From Pseudomonas marvdashtae (GTDB taxonomy: Bacteria; Pseudomonadota; Gammaproteobacteria; Pseudomonadales; Pseudomonadaceae), in assembly GCF_014268655.2 (NCBI RefSeq), contig NZ_JABWQX020000001.1:1022001-1086000 (forward strand): DNA of 64,000 bases, read 5' to 3'. A program made the translations under genes and the position numbers. Shown here piece by piece: positions 9,249 through 19,371 of this stretch (the stretch's first letter is position 1; every line of letters starts with the position of its first letter). The notes below the pieces were generated by a model. That model made no database searches. It was not told the origin of the DNA and was given only the letters and a program-made list of their open reading frames with translations.

Positions 9249-9359
9249 TGATCGTTCCCACGCTCTGCGTGGGAATGCCTCTACGGAAGCTCCGCGTTCG
9301 GCTTTTTGGGACGCAGAGCGTCCCCGGCTGCATTCCCACGCAGAGCGTGGGAATGATCA
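9249..9359. repeat. REPIN (paired inverted REP elements) inside the alginate operon
   Basis: Two inverted copies of a REP unit with the motif TTCCCACGCTCTGCGTGGGAA lie head to head (about 9249-9278 and 9329-9359) with a related GC-rich stem between them. Each copy is itself a hairpin. This architecture is typical of fluorescens-group REPINs mobilised by a RAYT transposase, and none is encoded here. Confidence 0.85.
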
Positions 9360-9366
9360 GCGGTAA

Positions 9367-10503
9367 TCAGCTTCCTTTTTCGCCTTTCTCATGCGAAGGG
9401 TCGTACACCCGCGTCAAGTCACCGCCGAGTCGGAAGGTCTTGAACGGCTGCATTTCATGCTTGCGTTCCAGCACGTCTTCGGAGCAGGTGTAGAGGCTGC
9501 AGAACGGTTCGAGCCAGGCAAATTTCGAATCGATCTTCAGGTCTTTCATGTCCTGCTCTTCGCCGTTCTTCTCTTCGAAAATATCCGGGTCCTTGACGCC
9601 GGCCAGCACGCGGTCACCCAATCGCTTGAGGGCGCCGTTGTTTTCCTGGCGCAAGTCCACGCCATTGACCTGGGCGAAACTGGCGATCATCGCCAGTGGC
9701 GGCAGGGCATAGTTGTGGTAGGACAGGGCCCGTTGCTTGCGCTTGAGCTCATTGGGCAAGAAGCCTTCGGCGTCGACCTGGTTGACGCCTACCTTGTATT
9801 CCTTGACGGCCCAGTCGAACAGGTCGCGACGGTTGGTCGCCACGGACGTGGCCATTACCGACCAGGCGGCCCAGTACGAGTGGTTGTTGGTTTTTTCCAA
9901 CGGCAAATTGTCCCAGTCGCTGACGACTTGATCCGCCATTTTGCTGAACCAGCCTTCGATCAATTGCGCTTGCTCTTGACGGTTGGCCAGCGGGCGCGAC
10001 TCGGAGAACTTCAAGCGCACATAGGCCGAAGCCATGCTGCCCAAGGCCCATTTGCGCATGGACTTGCCGGTGTGGTTGAAGTCCTTGGACATCAACGCAT
10101 CGGCCTGGGCCCAGGCGGTCAACCAGTTCAGCGTGCATTCCAGTTGCTCGGGACGACCGTCGCGCATGAACTGCATGACCTGCTTGCTAATGCCACGCTC
10201 GATTTTGGTGATGTCGGCGGTGCTGTCGCGGAAGGCTTTTTCCGATTGCACGTTCAGTGTCGAGCGAGCCTTGTCGGAGCCCTCGTACTTACTGCGAAAC
10301 TGCAGCGAGCCGGTATACGGCGTTGGCACGGCATCGCAACTTTGGCCGCCATTACCTTCCTTGACCTTTTCGATCGGTGCGAAGTAGCCCTGCGGCGGAC
10401 GCAGCGGGGCCGCGGCCTGCGTGGCCCCGGCGAACATCGCCAAGGCCAGCAGCGACGGCGCCAGCAGCGTTTTCAACGTTCGGGTGCGCATGGTTCTAGT
10501 CAT
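9367..10503 (-). CDS. algL: Alginate lyase AlgL (polysaccharide lyase family 5)
   Basis: 378 residues from the chosen start. It degrades mannuronate-rich alginate by beta-elimination in the periplasm, clearing polymer that fails export. A signal peptide ends near AGATQAAAP. The PL5 catalytic block [11 protein letters not shown] and the basic block [14 protein letters not shown] (Arg and Tyr) are present. Three in-frame ATGs exist; 10503 is chosen because GAGG lies 9 bases upstream. The ATG at 10518 overlaps the algX stop. Confidence 0.96.
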   Translation of the reverse strand: MTRTMRTRTLKTLLAPSLLALAMFAGATQAAAPLRPPQGYFAPIEKVKEGNGGQSCDAVPTPYTGSLQFRSKYEGSDKARSTLNVQSEKAFRDSTADITKIERGISKQVMQFMRDGRPEQLECTLNWLTAWAQADALMSKDFNHTGKSMRKWALGSMASAYVRLKFSESRPLANRQEQAQLIEGWFSKMADQVVSDWDNLPLEKTNNHSYWAAWSVMATSVATNRRDLFDWAVKEYKVGVNQVDAEGFLPNELKRKQRALSYHNYALPPLAMIASFAQVNGVDLRQENNGALKRLGDRVLAGVKDPDIFEEKNGEEQDMKDLKIDSKFAWLEPFCSLYTCSEDVLERKHEMQPFKTFRLGGDLTRVYDPSHEKGEKGS

Positions 10504-10514
10504 GAGACGAGACC

Positions 10515-11966
10515 TCATTGTCCGATTTGAGCCGTTTGTTGCTCGGCTTGCGAAGATGCGTTGCGTTTGCAGACTTTCGCTTCGACTTGCAGCGGCTCTT
10601 TACCGGCTTCAGGACCCTGGACTTCGAGAGCCAGCAGGTTTTGCGAAGCCCAGTCTTCGTCGGTGCGCAATTGGAAGGCGAAACGTCCGTCGGTTTCGGA
10701 GGTGTTCGGTTTTTCGATCTTGATGTCCTCGTGGCGCCCATTCATGTACCAGAGGGTGGCTTGCAAGGTTTTCACCGAGGTGTCGGCGAAGCGGATATCG
10801 ATCTGGTGACTGCCGTTACGCAGGTCCATATTCTTGCTGTTGACCATCAATTCGTTTTTGCCCGGCTTGAGCTTGGCCTTGCTGCTCATCAGCGCTGGCT
10901 TGCCTTCGCAACCGTTGTTGTCCAGTAGCGCCATCATCTGGCGGTAGATGGTTTCCTGGTCCAGGCGATACAGCGGCGAGAATTCCCAGATGAGAATCTT
11001 CGGCGGGCTCTTCTGGAACTCTTCGCTGCCCAGGTACTGGATCATCGCGCCCTCGAAACCGCCGCCGGGGAAGGCCACGTTGAGGATGTCGGCGCCGATG
11101 GCTTCTTGCAGGAAGCCGGCGAAGTTGTAGTTCTTGCCGCTGTGGCTGGTGCCCACGAGGGTGATCTGTGGATCGCCTGCATCACTGAACAGGTCGCCAT
11201 CGCCGGCCTCGCCTTTAGGCTCGGTGGTGAACTGGTCCATGTACTGGATTGCGTAGCTGGTGCCGCAGAGTTGCCCGGCCATGTTGTGCAGGGTGCCGGT
11301 CTTGCCCATGCGGCCGGACTTCTTGGTCTCGAATTCACGCTTGGGGACGTCGGCGAAGGCCGGGAGCTGCTTGATCTTCTCGGCGACGATTTTTGCCGTG
11401 CGCTGGGCGCCGTACGGTGTCCAGTGCTGGTCGCCACGGAAGTAGAAATCGTGGGCGGGCAGGGTTTCGGGCAGGTTTTCATTGGTCAGCGGCGACAGGT
11501 CTGGCACCACATAACCCATCTGGGCAAAGCGGCCAAGCATGGACTTGTAGTTAGCCAAGGCCTTGTCGAAATTGAAGCTGGCCTTTTCCTGCGGGTTGAG
11601 TTTGTTGCGGTTCACCAGGCCCCGGGTCGGCTGGTAGACGAGTACCAGTTCAACGCCTTTTTTCTTGAAGGCATCGTGCAGCTGCTGCATGCGCTTGTAG
11701 CCGGCCGGCGTGGTATTGAATTCAGTACGCAGGTCTTCCTGGGTACGGAACAACCAGTCGCCCTGGGCCTGTACCAGCGTGGTGAAGTTCTGCTGGTAAC
11801 GCGTGGTGTAGTTCTTCGCGTCATGGGCGGCAGGGCAGAGGTTGCAGCACGGTTCAGCGGTAAAGGTCGGTGCCTTTATTTCATCGGCACGCGCGCCGCT
11901 TGCGGCGGCTAGAATGCCGGCAGTCAGGGCGGACAGGCCCAGGAGCTTGATCATCTGTGGGTTCAT
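10515..11966 (-). CDS. algX: Alginate acetyltransferase / scaffold AlgX
   Basis: 483 residues with a signal peptide (ends near SGARA/DE). The SGNH-like acetyltransferase domain has GDQHW (D179, H181) and GTSHSG (S274), each five residues beyond the known triad of P. aeruginosa AlgX. A C-terminal carbohydrate-binding domain starts near residue 345. AlgX binds and acetylates polymer in the periplasmic complex with AlgK. Start 11966 has a GAGGA site nine bases upstream; the in-frame ATG at 11975 is too close to it. Confidence 0.96.
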   Translation of the reverse strand: MNPQMIKLLGLSALTAGILAAASGARADEIKAPTFTAEPCCNLCPAAHDAKNYTTRYQQNFTTLVQAQGDWLFRTQEDLRTEFNTTPAGYKRMQQLHDAFKKKGVELVLVYQPTRGLVNRNKLNPQEKASFNFDKALANYKSMLGRFAQMGYVVPDLSPLTNENLPETLPAHDFYFRGDQHWTPYGAQRTAKIVAEKIKQLPAFADVPKREFETKKSGRMGKTGTLHNMAGQLCGTSYAIQYMDQFTTEPKGEAGDGDLFSDAGDPQITLVGTSHSGKNYNFAGFLQEAIGADILNVAFPGGGFEGAMIQYLGSEEFQKSPPKILIWEFSPLYRLDQETIYRQMMALLDNNGCEGKPALMSSKAKLKPGKNELMVNSKNMDLRNGSHQIDIRFADTSVKTLQATLWYMNGRHEDIKIEKPNTSETDGRFAFQLRTDEDWASQNLLALEVQGPEAGKEPLQVEAKVCKRNASSQAEQQTAQIGQ

Positions 11967-11978
11967 AAAGGTCATTCC

Positions 11979-13568
11979 TCAGTCCCGCATTTCGGTCTGG
12001 CGTTCGACAGGGTCGATCAGCACGGCTTTTTGCTGGCGCACCAGCAGGTCGAGAATTTCGTCCTGGCGTTCGCCAAGAATCCCCGTGAAGCTGATGCCGC
12101 TGGATTTGGTCGGCGCGAGCATGGACACGCGGTACAGCTCGACACTCAATGGCGAGTCGATGGACAACGGGCCGCTGCCATTGCCGGCCAGTTCACCACC
12201 GACCACGATCAACGACACTTCGGCGTCGAACGGGTCGAGCTTGATGTCCCGGTCGGTGTCGGACAGGTCCTTGATGTGGCCATAGAGACCGGTCAAGCCG
12301 TTGGCCATGGACAGGTTTTCGTAGAGGCGAATGTTCACGCTGTTACGAATCCGGATGCCGTGGCGGCGGTTGCTGATCACTTTGTTGCCCCACAGCAGGT
12401 TGTCACCACTCTCGTACAGCGTGATGCCGTCGGTGTGGTTCTTGTAGATCTCGTTGTAGGCGATCAGGTTGTTCACGCTGTTACGGTCGATCACCACGCC
12501 GGAGAGTTTGTTGTCGTAGCTGCGGTTGTTGAAAATGAAGCTGTCGTTCACCTCACGGGAAATAATGATCCCGTGCTTTTTCTTGGTCCCGTAGACGGTG
12601 TTGTCGGCGATGATCAGCCGATGGGAACGGTCGTGGGGGTCGATGCCGTAGACGATGTTGTCTTTGTACGTGCTGCCTTTGATCACAAAGTCGCTGGTCT
12701 CGTAGCAGTAGAAGCCGTACCACATGTCCGAGAACTCGGAACCGATGATCCAGCCGGTCGGTTCCTTGCGCTTGAGGACCTTGGCCATGTTCGGCGTGTA
12801 CTGGGAAATACTCACCCCGTACGACTTACTGTTGGCATAGCCGAAGCTCGCCATCTTGGTGTTGACGATGTAGGTCTCGGTGCCGCCCCAGGACAGCAGG
12901 AACGGCCGGAATTCGTTGGCCGAGCGGAACGTGGCGGGGCCGTTGTCCTTTTCGCGCCAGCCGGTGACCTTGGTGTCGCGAATGAACATATGTCCATCGT
13001 TGACCAGGAACGAGCCGCCCTCTTGGGACAGGCGCAGTTCCTGGGTCTGTTTGTCGATTTCCAGGATGCCTTTCTGCCCGACCACGATCGGGATCTTCGC
13101 CAGGTAGACGCCTGGCGAAGTTTCGATGATGTACTTGGGCACCTTTTTAGCCAGGTCCTTGAGATTCATATAACCGTCGTCAAGGAAGATGGCCTGTGGG
13201 ATGCCGTGCTGACGCACCACCCACTCGGCCATCTTGTTGTCGCCGCCGATGAAGTCCTTCAAGGCGTTTTCCTGCATCATCCGCCGCACGCTGACTTTGC
13301 CGGGCTTGCTGCGCACGATCTTTGCGGCGACCGCTTCGGCGGTGTAGCCGGAAAGGTCGGGCAGGGTCGGGGCGGCCAGCTCCAGCGGTTCGGTTGGCGC
13401 GCTGCTGACGGTGTAGGTCTTGGCTTGTTGCAGTTCCTTGACCACGTTGCCCGGTTTGACCACCGGTTCAACGTTGGCGAACGCCGACGAGCCGGCCAGC
13501 AGCATCGCTGCGGCCAACAGGCTGATCGAACCTTTCATCGCCTGGCTGTTCCTGAGGTAGCGGTTCAT
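11979..13568 (-). CDS. algG: Mannuronan C5-epimerase AlgG
   Basis: 529 residues. It converts D-mannuronate to L-guluronate in the polymer within the periplasm. A signal peptide is at the N-terminus (LLAAAMLLAGSSAFA). A right-handed beta-helix of parallel repeats spans most of the chain, including the catalytic DPHDR motif in YGIDPHDRSHRL. Start 13568 (MNRYLRN) has a GGGAG ribosome site; the longer frame would overlap the algE stop. Confidence 0.95.
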   Translation of the reverse strand: MNRYLRNSQAMKGSISLLAAAMLLAGSSAFANVEPVVKPGNVVKELQQAKTYTVSSAPTEPLELAAPTLPDLSGYTAEAVAAKIVRSKPGKVSVRRMMQENALKDFIGGDNKMAEWVVRQHGIPQAIFLDDGYMNLKDLAKKVPKYIIETSPGVYLAKIPIVVGQKGILEIDKQTQELRLSQEGGSFLVNDGHMFIRDTKVTGWREKDNGPATFRSANEFRPFLLSWGGTETYIVNTKMASFGYANSKSYGVSISQYTPNMAKVLKRKEPTGWIIGSEFSDMWYGFYCYETSDFVIKGSTYKDNIVYGIDPHDRSHRLIIADNTVYGTKKKHGIIISREVNDSFIFNNRSYDNKLSGVVIDRNSVNNLIAYNEIYKNHTDGITLYESGDNLLWGNKVISNRRHGIRIRNSVNIRLYENLSMANGLTGLYGHIKDLSDTDRDIKLDPFDAEVSLIVVGGELAGNGSGPLSIDSPLSVELYRVSMLAPTKSSGISFTGILGERQDEILDLLVRQQKAVLIDPVERQTEMRD

Positions 13569-13594
13569 ATCGGGCACTCCCATGGCCGTTCGCA

Positions 13595-15088
13595 TCAGAA
13601 GCGCCAGATCACGTCGACAAAGGCGCGATGCATGTACGAATCGACCTCTTTGCCGTAGGCGTCGCCTGGCTTGAATACGCCGCCACGAAAGCGCACCAGC
13701 GCCGACGGCTCATCAATGGATTGACTCAGCGCGGCCGGTAGCAGGCCTTGCTTGAAGTATTTGGTGACGACCAGATCGACTTCCTGGCCCAGGTCCTTGT
13801 TGCCGTCACGCAGCGGCAGGGACGAGGTGGAGAGGATGGCGCCGGTCACGTCGTCGGTGTTGTTTTCCACGGCATTGATGCCGTTGCTGCCCACCGGCTT
13901 GTTGCCGTCCACGCGCCAGAACTTGTGGTACACCAGGCTGGCGTCGTATTCGTCGCGCAGCTGCCAGGAACCGAACAGGCTGGCGCTCTGGGTGTTGGCC
14001 ATTTCGCCCCGGAAGGCTTCGCCGAAACGGTGGACCCGTGAGCGAGTACCGGTGAAGTTCGACCGGTTGCTTTGCAGGCCGTTCTGTTCGTAGTCCTCGC
14101 TGGCGCGGGCATAGGCTGCACCGACTTGCCATTGCGGGTCGAGGCGCAGGCGGATACCCAGGTCGGTGGCCCAGCCGTCGACGTCGTCACTGCGCTTGAG
14201 TTGCGCGGGGCGGGTGCCGTCGGCATCGAGCGGGTTGACCGTGTCGCGATCGCCAGTCATGCCGGTAAGGCTTGCCCAGTAATTGACGGTGTTGGTGTTG
14301 CGCCAGTTGTAGGCGTCGCTGTTGGCTTCCAGGCCGAGCCAGGTCAAATCGCCGTTCTGAGTCTTGTCCAGGGTGTCGGTGGCTTCGCCCGGGGTCGGGT
14401 AATCCAGGCTGCCGCTGTCATGGGAATGGTGGGCACGGATACCCGCCCACTGGCCAGGCATCCACTGATAGCCGACGTCACCGTAGACGTGCATGCGATC
14501 CTTGTCCTGTGGCGACAGCTCCTTGAGGTCGGTGCGGTATTCGCTGAAGCGTTCGGCGATGCCGAGATTGGCCCGCAGCAAGGTGGTGTCGAAGGTCCAG
14601 TTCAGGGCTTCGATGTTGGTGTCGCGCCATTGGCCGTCGTCGTTGCGCAGGCGCTGGCGACCGAACTTCAACTGTTCGCCCGGATAAGGGGTCAGACCGC
14701 GGTAGCCAATCCAGAATTCGCGCATGGCCAGGTAGTTTTTCTTGGCCTCGCGGTCGCCGCTGTCGGTTTGCTGGGTCACGTCGTCCGACTGCTGCAGGGT
14801 GTCGGTCTCGATGATGTCGGTGGACGTCACGGCCTGGGCCATGGCGTAGGCGCTCCAGGCTCCACTTTCCCCATAGACCCATGGACGCAGGTCCAGGCCG
14901 ATGCCGTTGACGTCGCCACCGCGTTGGGTGCCGAGGTCGCGGTCATCTTCGGACTGGCCGGTGATCTTCACTTCCAGGCCAAAATTCTTGCTGTCGGTCA
15001 GGGCCGCCAGGGTCGGGCAGGACCACAGCAGGGCAAACGACAGGCCAATACCAGCCTGCACAAAAGGATTGAGCTTCAAAAGCTTCAT
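13595..15088 (-). CDS. algE: Alginate outer-membrane porin AlgE
   Basis: 497 residues. A signal peptide ([11 protein letters not shown]) precedes a beta-barrel protein ending in aromatic phenylalanine (DVIWRF), the usual outer-membrane end signature. Alternating strands with [21 protein letters not shown] and many charged loop residues fit the 18-strand alginate channel. Its ATG overlaps the algK stop (ATGA), which suggests coupled translation of the two exit proteins. Confidence 0.95.
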   Translation of the reverse strand: MKLLKLNPFVQAGIGLSFALLWSCPTLAALTDSKNFGLEVKITGQSEDDRDLGTQRGGDVNGIGLDLRPWVYGESGAWSAYAMAQAVTSTDIIETDTLQQSDDVTQQTDSGDREAKKNYLAMREFWIGYRGLTPYPGEQLKFGRQRLRNDDGQWRDTNIEALNWTFDTTLLRANLGIAERFSEYRTDLKELSPQDKDRMHVYGDVGYQWMPGQWAGIRAHHSHDSGSLDYPTPGEATDTLDKTQNGDLTWLGLEANSDAYNWRNTNTVNYWASLTGMTGDRDTVNPLDADGTRPAQLKRSDDVDGWATDLGIRLRLDPQWQVGAAYARASEDYEQNGLQSNRSNFTGTRSRVHRFGEAFRGEMANTQSASLFGSWQLRDEYDASLVYHKFWRVDGNKPVGSNGINAVENNTDDVTGAILSTSSLPLRDGNKDLGQEVDLVVTKYFKQGLLPAALSQSIDEPSALVRFRGGVFKPGDAYGKEVDSYMHRAFVDVIWRF

Positions 15089-16485
15089 AGAGGTTCCTCG
15101 CCGTCATCTTCTTTTAGGGCTTGCAGTTCCAGCGTATCGGGGCTCATTGCGCCGCGAATGGCCTGCTCTTGTTGTAGCAGGCGTTGCGCTTGTGCAAGTT
15201 GCTGCGGCGGTAATTGTGCTTCGAGGGTCTGGGCAAGCTCGATGGCCTGCGGGGTGTTTTGCGCCTTGGCTAACTGGCTGAACACATAAGCGTTGACCGG
15301 GTTGGGCTTGGTGCCCTTGCCTTGGGAAAACAGCTGGGCAATGGCGTAGTCAGCGCTGTTCTGGCCGTTGCGAGCGGCCTTGAGCAGGTGATCCAGGGCT
15401 TTTTGCGAGTACACCTGGCCCAGGTAGCCACGGCGATAGATCTGGCCGAGGTAGTAGTCGGCGGACACTTCACGGCCAACGGCTTTCTGGAAATGTTCCT
15501 CGGCGGCTTTGGCGTCAGCCGGCACCCACTTGCCTTCGTAGTACAGCTTGCCCAGCAGCACTTCGGCACGCGGCTGGTCGGCGGCACGGCCGTTTTCCAG
15601 GTACTGCATCATCTTGTCGACATCACCCAGCTCGGGGAAGTCGTAAAGCAGTTGCGCCAGGCTGACCCAGGCAGCGGGGTAGCCGGGGGCGATGCCTTCG
15701 AGCAGCGACTGGGCGGTTTTCTCGTCGGTCTTGCCCAGGCTCGAATCGGCCAGGACACGAGCGACGCTGTCCACACGCTGGGCAGACACTACGCCACGGG
15801 CGTGACCGGCCTGCATCTGCTTGAGCAGTTCAGCCTGCTGTTCGGGCTGAGCGCGTTTCTGATAGACCGTGGCCAGTTCGACATAGCAGATGTCGGTGGT
15901 GGCCAAGGCTGCCTTGCAGACCTTTTCCACTTCGTCCAGATGCTGGTCGTAAGTGCCCTGGGTGCGATAGAGCAGGATTTGCGCCAGGCCCGCTTCCGGA
16001 TAACCGGCGCTGCGCCATTGGCTGATCTGCTGCTGGGCGTTGACGTTAGGGAAGCTGTGAGGGTATTGCAGGTACAGCATCGCCAGCGGGATCAGGGTAT
16101 TGCCTTCACCGTTGGCGAAGGCCTTTTTCAGCAAACCTTCGGCTTCATGTTTTTCCGCTTCGGTGGAACCGGGCTTGGCCACCAGCAGGCGACCCAGGCG
16201 AGCCTGGGCCCGTGGCGAGATGTCGGCAGCGGCGCGGTAGGTCGCCTCGGCCTTTCTCATCTGCTCGGGGTCGCGGCTGTCTACCTGGATATCGGCCAGG
16301 CCAACCTGGGCTTCGCTGTAGCCCAGGTCTGCCAATTGCTGATAGTTCTGCTGCGCCAACGCCGTGTCGCCGCGCTTGAGGGCTTCGTTGGCCAGGCGTT
16401 GGTCGGGCAGGCCGGCACAACCGGCCAGGCTCACGGCCAATGCCAAGGCACACAGGGTCCCCACTTGGGAACGCGCTTGCGGCAT
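15085..16485 (-). CDS. algK: Alginate secretion lipoprotein AlgK
   Basis: 466 residues. An N-terminal lipoprotein signal ([13 protein letters not shown]) anchors it to the outer membrane. The rest is Sel1/TPR-like helical repeats (e.g. [32 protein letters not shown]). It helps place AlgE and links it to AlgX. Start 16485 is chosen for the AGGATGAG ribosome site and the lipobox position. The longer frame to 16575 would put 30 charged residues before the signal and would run through a REP-like repeat. Confidence 0.94.
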   Translation of the reverse strand: MPQARSQVGTLCALALAVSLAGCAGLPDQRLANEALKRGDTALAQQNYQQLADLGYSEAQVGLADIQVDSRDPEQMRKAEATYRAAADISPRAQARLGRLLVAKPGSTEAEKHEAEGLLKKAFANGEGNTLIPLAMLYLQYPHSFPNVNAQQQISQWRSAGYPEAGLAQILLYRTQGTYDQHLDEVEKVCKAALATTDICYVELATVYQKRAQPEQQAELLKQMQAGHARGVVSAQRVDSVARVLADSSLGKTDEKTAQSLLEGIAPGYPAAWVSLAQLLYDFPELGDVDKMMQYLENGRAADQPRAEVLLGKLYYEGKWVPADAKAAEEHFQKAVGREVSADYYLGQIYRRGYLGQVYSQKALDHLLKAARNGQNSADYAIAQLFSQGKGTKPNPVNAYVFSQLAKAQNTPQAIELAQTLEAQLPPQQLAQAQRLLQQEQAIRGAMSPDTLELQALKEDDGEEPL

Positions 16486-16508
16486 CTCATCCTGACCGCG
16501 TTGATCCT

Positions 16509-16547
16509 TTCGCGAGCATGCTCGCACCCACAGGCTCTGTGGGGTGT
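16509..16547. repeat. REP-like element in the alg44-algK gap
   Basis: CGCGAGCATGCTCGC (16511-16525) is a palindrome of the common fluorescens REP type (TTCGCGAGC.GCTCGC). A second small stem, CCCACAG/CTGTGGG, follows it. It lies in the ~100-base gap between alg44 and algK, so it will be transcribed and fold in the operon mRNA. Confidence 0.65.
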
Positions 16548-16584
16548 TAAGGATTTTTATAATGGTCACGGGCATATCCTCGAC

Positions 16585-17754
16585 TTAAAGACCGACGGCC
16601 ATGGCTTTGTCGATCAGCCAGTTCAGGTTCGGGCCACGGTCGCTGACGACTTCCACCGGACGACCGGCCAGGGAGCTGTCCAAGGCTTCGTCAGGCTGGA
16701 TCAGCACACGGATATCGGAAGACAGGTCGGCGCTTTTCAGGCTGCTGCTGCTGACGATCTTGCCGGTGCGGGTGGCGTCTTCGCCTGCAACCTGGAAGCT
16801 GACCGGAGTGCCTGGGCGCACGTCGCCGAACTGGCGATAGGAGAAGCGCGCTTCGACGTTGGCTTCGGCGCCACGTGGAACCAGTTGGAAGATCACGTCA
16901 CCCTTGCTGGCGTACTGGCCGTTGGAAACCATTTGCTGAGCCACGATGCAGTCGCATGGCGAGGTCAGGGTGCCGGTCATTTGCTTGCCGAACAGTTCCT
17001 CGACCTTGGCCGGCTGCAATTGGTTGTCGTCCAAGTGACCCTTGAGCACGTCGAGCATGCTGGTGCTGAAGGTCGCCAACGGGGCGCCTTTGGCGGCCAG
17101 GCCGTCGGGCTTGACCAGGCTTTGCACGGTGCCGTCGCGCGGCATGGTGATCGCCATGCCCGGTACGTTGACGATGCCGGCCTGGGCGTGGCTGACGAAG
17201 TACATGCCATATACCGACTTGAAGATGAAACCGAACGCCGCCAGGCCGACAATGAAAATCCCCAGGCTGAAGGTCACGGCGCGCAGGCGACCGAAGGCGC
17301 TCATGCCGCCGTTTTCATCTTTCTGCTTGCGAGCCTTGGTGAAGTTGTCGCGCTGCAGCGTCGCCAGCACGTCGCCGACGCCGACGATGTCGCCGGCCAG
17401 GTGCGAGGTGATGATGTGGCGCAGCGTCGAGATGTCCCGCGGCTCCAGGTTCTGGAACTGGCAACCGGTACGGCCGGTCTCGCGGTCGTAGGAACGGATC
17501 TGCAGTTCCACGTCCATGGCCAGGCCAAGGTTGTCGATCACGAACTGCAAGCGAGCCTTGTAGGTCTCGCCAACCTTGAGCGGCAACTGACCGGCGTTGA
17601 AGCACAGCCCACCGGCGGACAGGTCCAGGACCTTGACTTCCATGGGCGTACGGTCAGGGCCGAAGAAGCGCAACTTGGCCGGGATTTTGACCCGGGCGTG
17701 TTGGCGTTGGGCTTCGGATTCATGCACTACGTTGACATTCACGGCGGTGTTCAT
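16585..17754 (-). CDS. alg44: Alginate co-polymerase Alg44, c-di-GMP receptor (PilZ)
   Basis: 389 residues, the same length as the P. aeruginosa protein. An N-terminal PilZ domain has RQHARVKIPAK (RxxxR-type) and DLSAGGLCF (DxSxxG), the c-di-GMP binding motifs. A single membrane segment (~residues 165-185, FSLGIFIVGLAAFGFIF) is followed by a periplasmic membrane-fusion-like domain. It activates polymerisation by Alg8 when c-di-GMP binds. The start has GGAA about ten bases upstream. Confidence 0.96.
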   Translation of the reverse strand: MNTAVNVNVVHESEAQRQHARVKIPAKLRFFGPDRTPMEVKVLDLSAGGLCFNAGQLPLKVGETYKARLQFVIDNLGLAMDVELQIRSYDRETGRTGCQFQNLEPRDISTLRHIITSHLAGDIVGVGDVLATLQRDNFTKARKQKDENGGMSAFGRLRAVTFSLGIFIVGLAAFGFIFKSVYGMYFVSHAQAGIVNVPGMAITMPRDGTVQSLVKPDGLAAKGAPLATFSTSMLDVLKGHLDDNQLQPAKVEELFGKQMTGTLTSPCDCIVAQQMVSNGQYASKGDVIFQLVPRGAEANVEARFSYRQFGDVRPGTPVSFQVAGEDATRTGKIVSSSSLKSADLSSDIRVLIQPDEALDSSLAGRPVEVVSDRGPNLNWLIDKAMAVGL

Positions 17755-17789
17755 AGGGGCGATTTCCTAGTTAATTCATTCAAGTCCGG

Positions 17790-19271
17790 TCAGACCATCG
17801 TCAGCAGCACGGCGACAAAGATGCTGCCGGCGGAGAAGGTCATGGTCCGAGACGACCAAGTGTTGAACCAACGTTGAAAGCTGGCGAGATCACGGGTCAG
17901 GTGGGTGGGCTGGCGAGTCCAGGATTGTTGATCGAGGCGGAAGAACACGTAGATCTTCACCAGCGCGCCGACGATCTGGTTGTAATAGAGAATCGCCGGG
18001 TAGGCCGGGCCGATCCGGTGTCCGGAGCACGACAGCAACAAGGTCAACAGCAACCGTGTGATGCCGATCCACAGCAGGTACACCAGGATGAATGCGGTGC
18101 CGTACTTGAAGCTGGCGATGATCGCCACGGTCAAGCCCAGCAGCGAGGTCCACATCGATACGCGCTGGTCGAACAGCACAACTGAAGTGAACAGGCCCAG
18201 ACGCCGCATACCCAGGCCGAGGGCCCGGGAGTTCTGCCGCAGGTTGTTGCCGTACCAGCGGAACATCAGCTTGCGGCTGGCCTTGATGAAGCTCTTCTCC
18301 GGCGGGTGCTCGACGGTGTTGATCGCCGCATCCGGCACATAGAACGTGTCGTAGCCCAGGCGCATCAGGCTGAACCAACTCGATTTGTCGTCGCCGGTGA
18401 GGAACTTGAAGCGGCCCAGGCGCCAGTGTTGCAGCGAGTCGCTTTCCACGTCGGCAATGAAGTCCGGATTGGTCACCACGCTGGCGCGGAACACCGACAT
18501 ACGCCCGGTCATGGTCAGCACGCGCTTGGACAGGGCCATGGAGCACATGTTGATGTGACGCTGGGCGAAGCGCAGCTTATGCCACTCGCTCATGATGTAG
18601 CCGCCGCGCACTTCGCAGAATTCGTTGGTGGTCAGGCCGCCGACGTTGCCGAACAGCTGGAACCACGGCACGGTCTTGCGTACCACGCCTTCGGCGAGCA
18701 CGGTGTCGCCATCGATCACGGCGACCACGGCGCGGTCGTCCGGCAAGTGGCGGGAGATTGCACGGAAACCGTAGGCGAGGCCGTCACGCTTGCCTGTGCC
18801 GGGGATGCGCACGAAGTCCAGCTTGACGCGCTCTGGCGGGTTCATGCGGGCCCAGAGGCTCTTGACCAGCAATTCGTCGGACATTTCCACGATGGAGCAG
18901 ACCACGGTAGTGGGCAGCCCGCACTCGATGGCTTCGCGAATCACCGAGCCGTAGACCTGGGCGGTGGTCAGTGCGTCGATCCGGAAACTGGTGACCATCA
19001 GGTACACGTGGGACGGATCCGCCGCCTTGCCCAACTTGCGTACCTTGCGGCGCAGGTGTGGGTAGACGATGTACAGGAAGATCATGCCGCGCACGAAATG
19101 CGTTGCTCCCATGGAGTAACGCCAAATGCCCACGGCGCCGATCAGGAAGATGAAATCCTTCGATTCGGCGTCGAACGTGGACGTGGGCAACGCCGTGGCG
19201 ATGCCCATCAATAAACTCAAGTAAAACAGCCAACCGGCGGCCTGAAGCAGGCCGTGCTTTAGCCTGTGCAT
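17790..19271 (-). CDS. alg8: Alginate polymerase Alg8 (family 2 glycosyltransferase)
   Basis: 493 residues. It polymerises GDP-mannuronate at the inner membrane. There are two N-terminal membrane segments, a cytosolic GT2 domain with the DGD motif ([11 protein letters not shown]) and [10 protein letters not shown], and C-terminal membrane segments. Start [14 protein letters not shown] matches the known Alg8 N-terminus; the in-frame ATG at 19280 is an alternative. It follows algD by 100 bases and precedes alg44 by 35. Confidence 0.95.
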   Translation of the reverse strand: MHRLKHGLLQAAGWLFYLSLLMGIATALPTSTFDAESKDFIFLIGAVGIWRYSMGATHFVRGMIFLYIVYPHLRRKVRKLGKAADPSHVYLMVTSFRIDALTTAQVYGSVIREAIECGLPTTVVCSIVEMSDELLVKSLWARMNPPERVKLDFVRIPGTGKRDGLAYGFRAISRHLPDDRAVVAVIDGDTVLAEGVVRKTVPWFQLFGNVGGLTTNEFCEVRGGYIMSEWHKLRFAQRHINMCSMALSKRVLTMTGRMSVFRASVVTNPDFIADVESDSLQHWRLGRFKFLTGDDKSSWFSLMRLGYDTFYVPDAAINTVEHPPEKSFIKASRKLMFRWYGNNLRQNSRALGLGMRRLGLFTSVVLFDQRVSMWTSLLGLTVAIIASFKYGTAFILVYLLWIGITRLLLTLLLSCSGHRIGPAYPAILYYNQIVGALVKIYVFFRLDQQSWTRQPTHLTRDLASFQRWFNTWSSRTMTFSAGSIFVAVLLTMV

Positions 19272-19371
19272 AATCTGCATCCGTCTCTATCTCGGGCGGG
19301 CCTTGTGGGCGGCCCGATGGGTTAAGGCAGGCGAAAGGCCGGCCGGGGCAAGCCCCGGCCGGCTAACAGAC

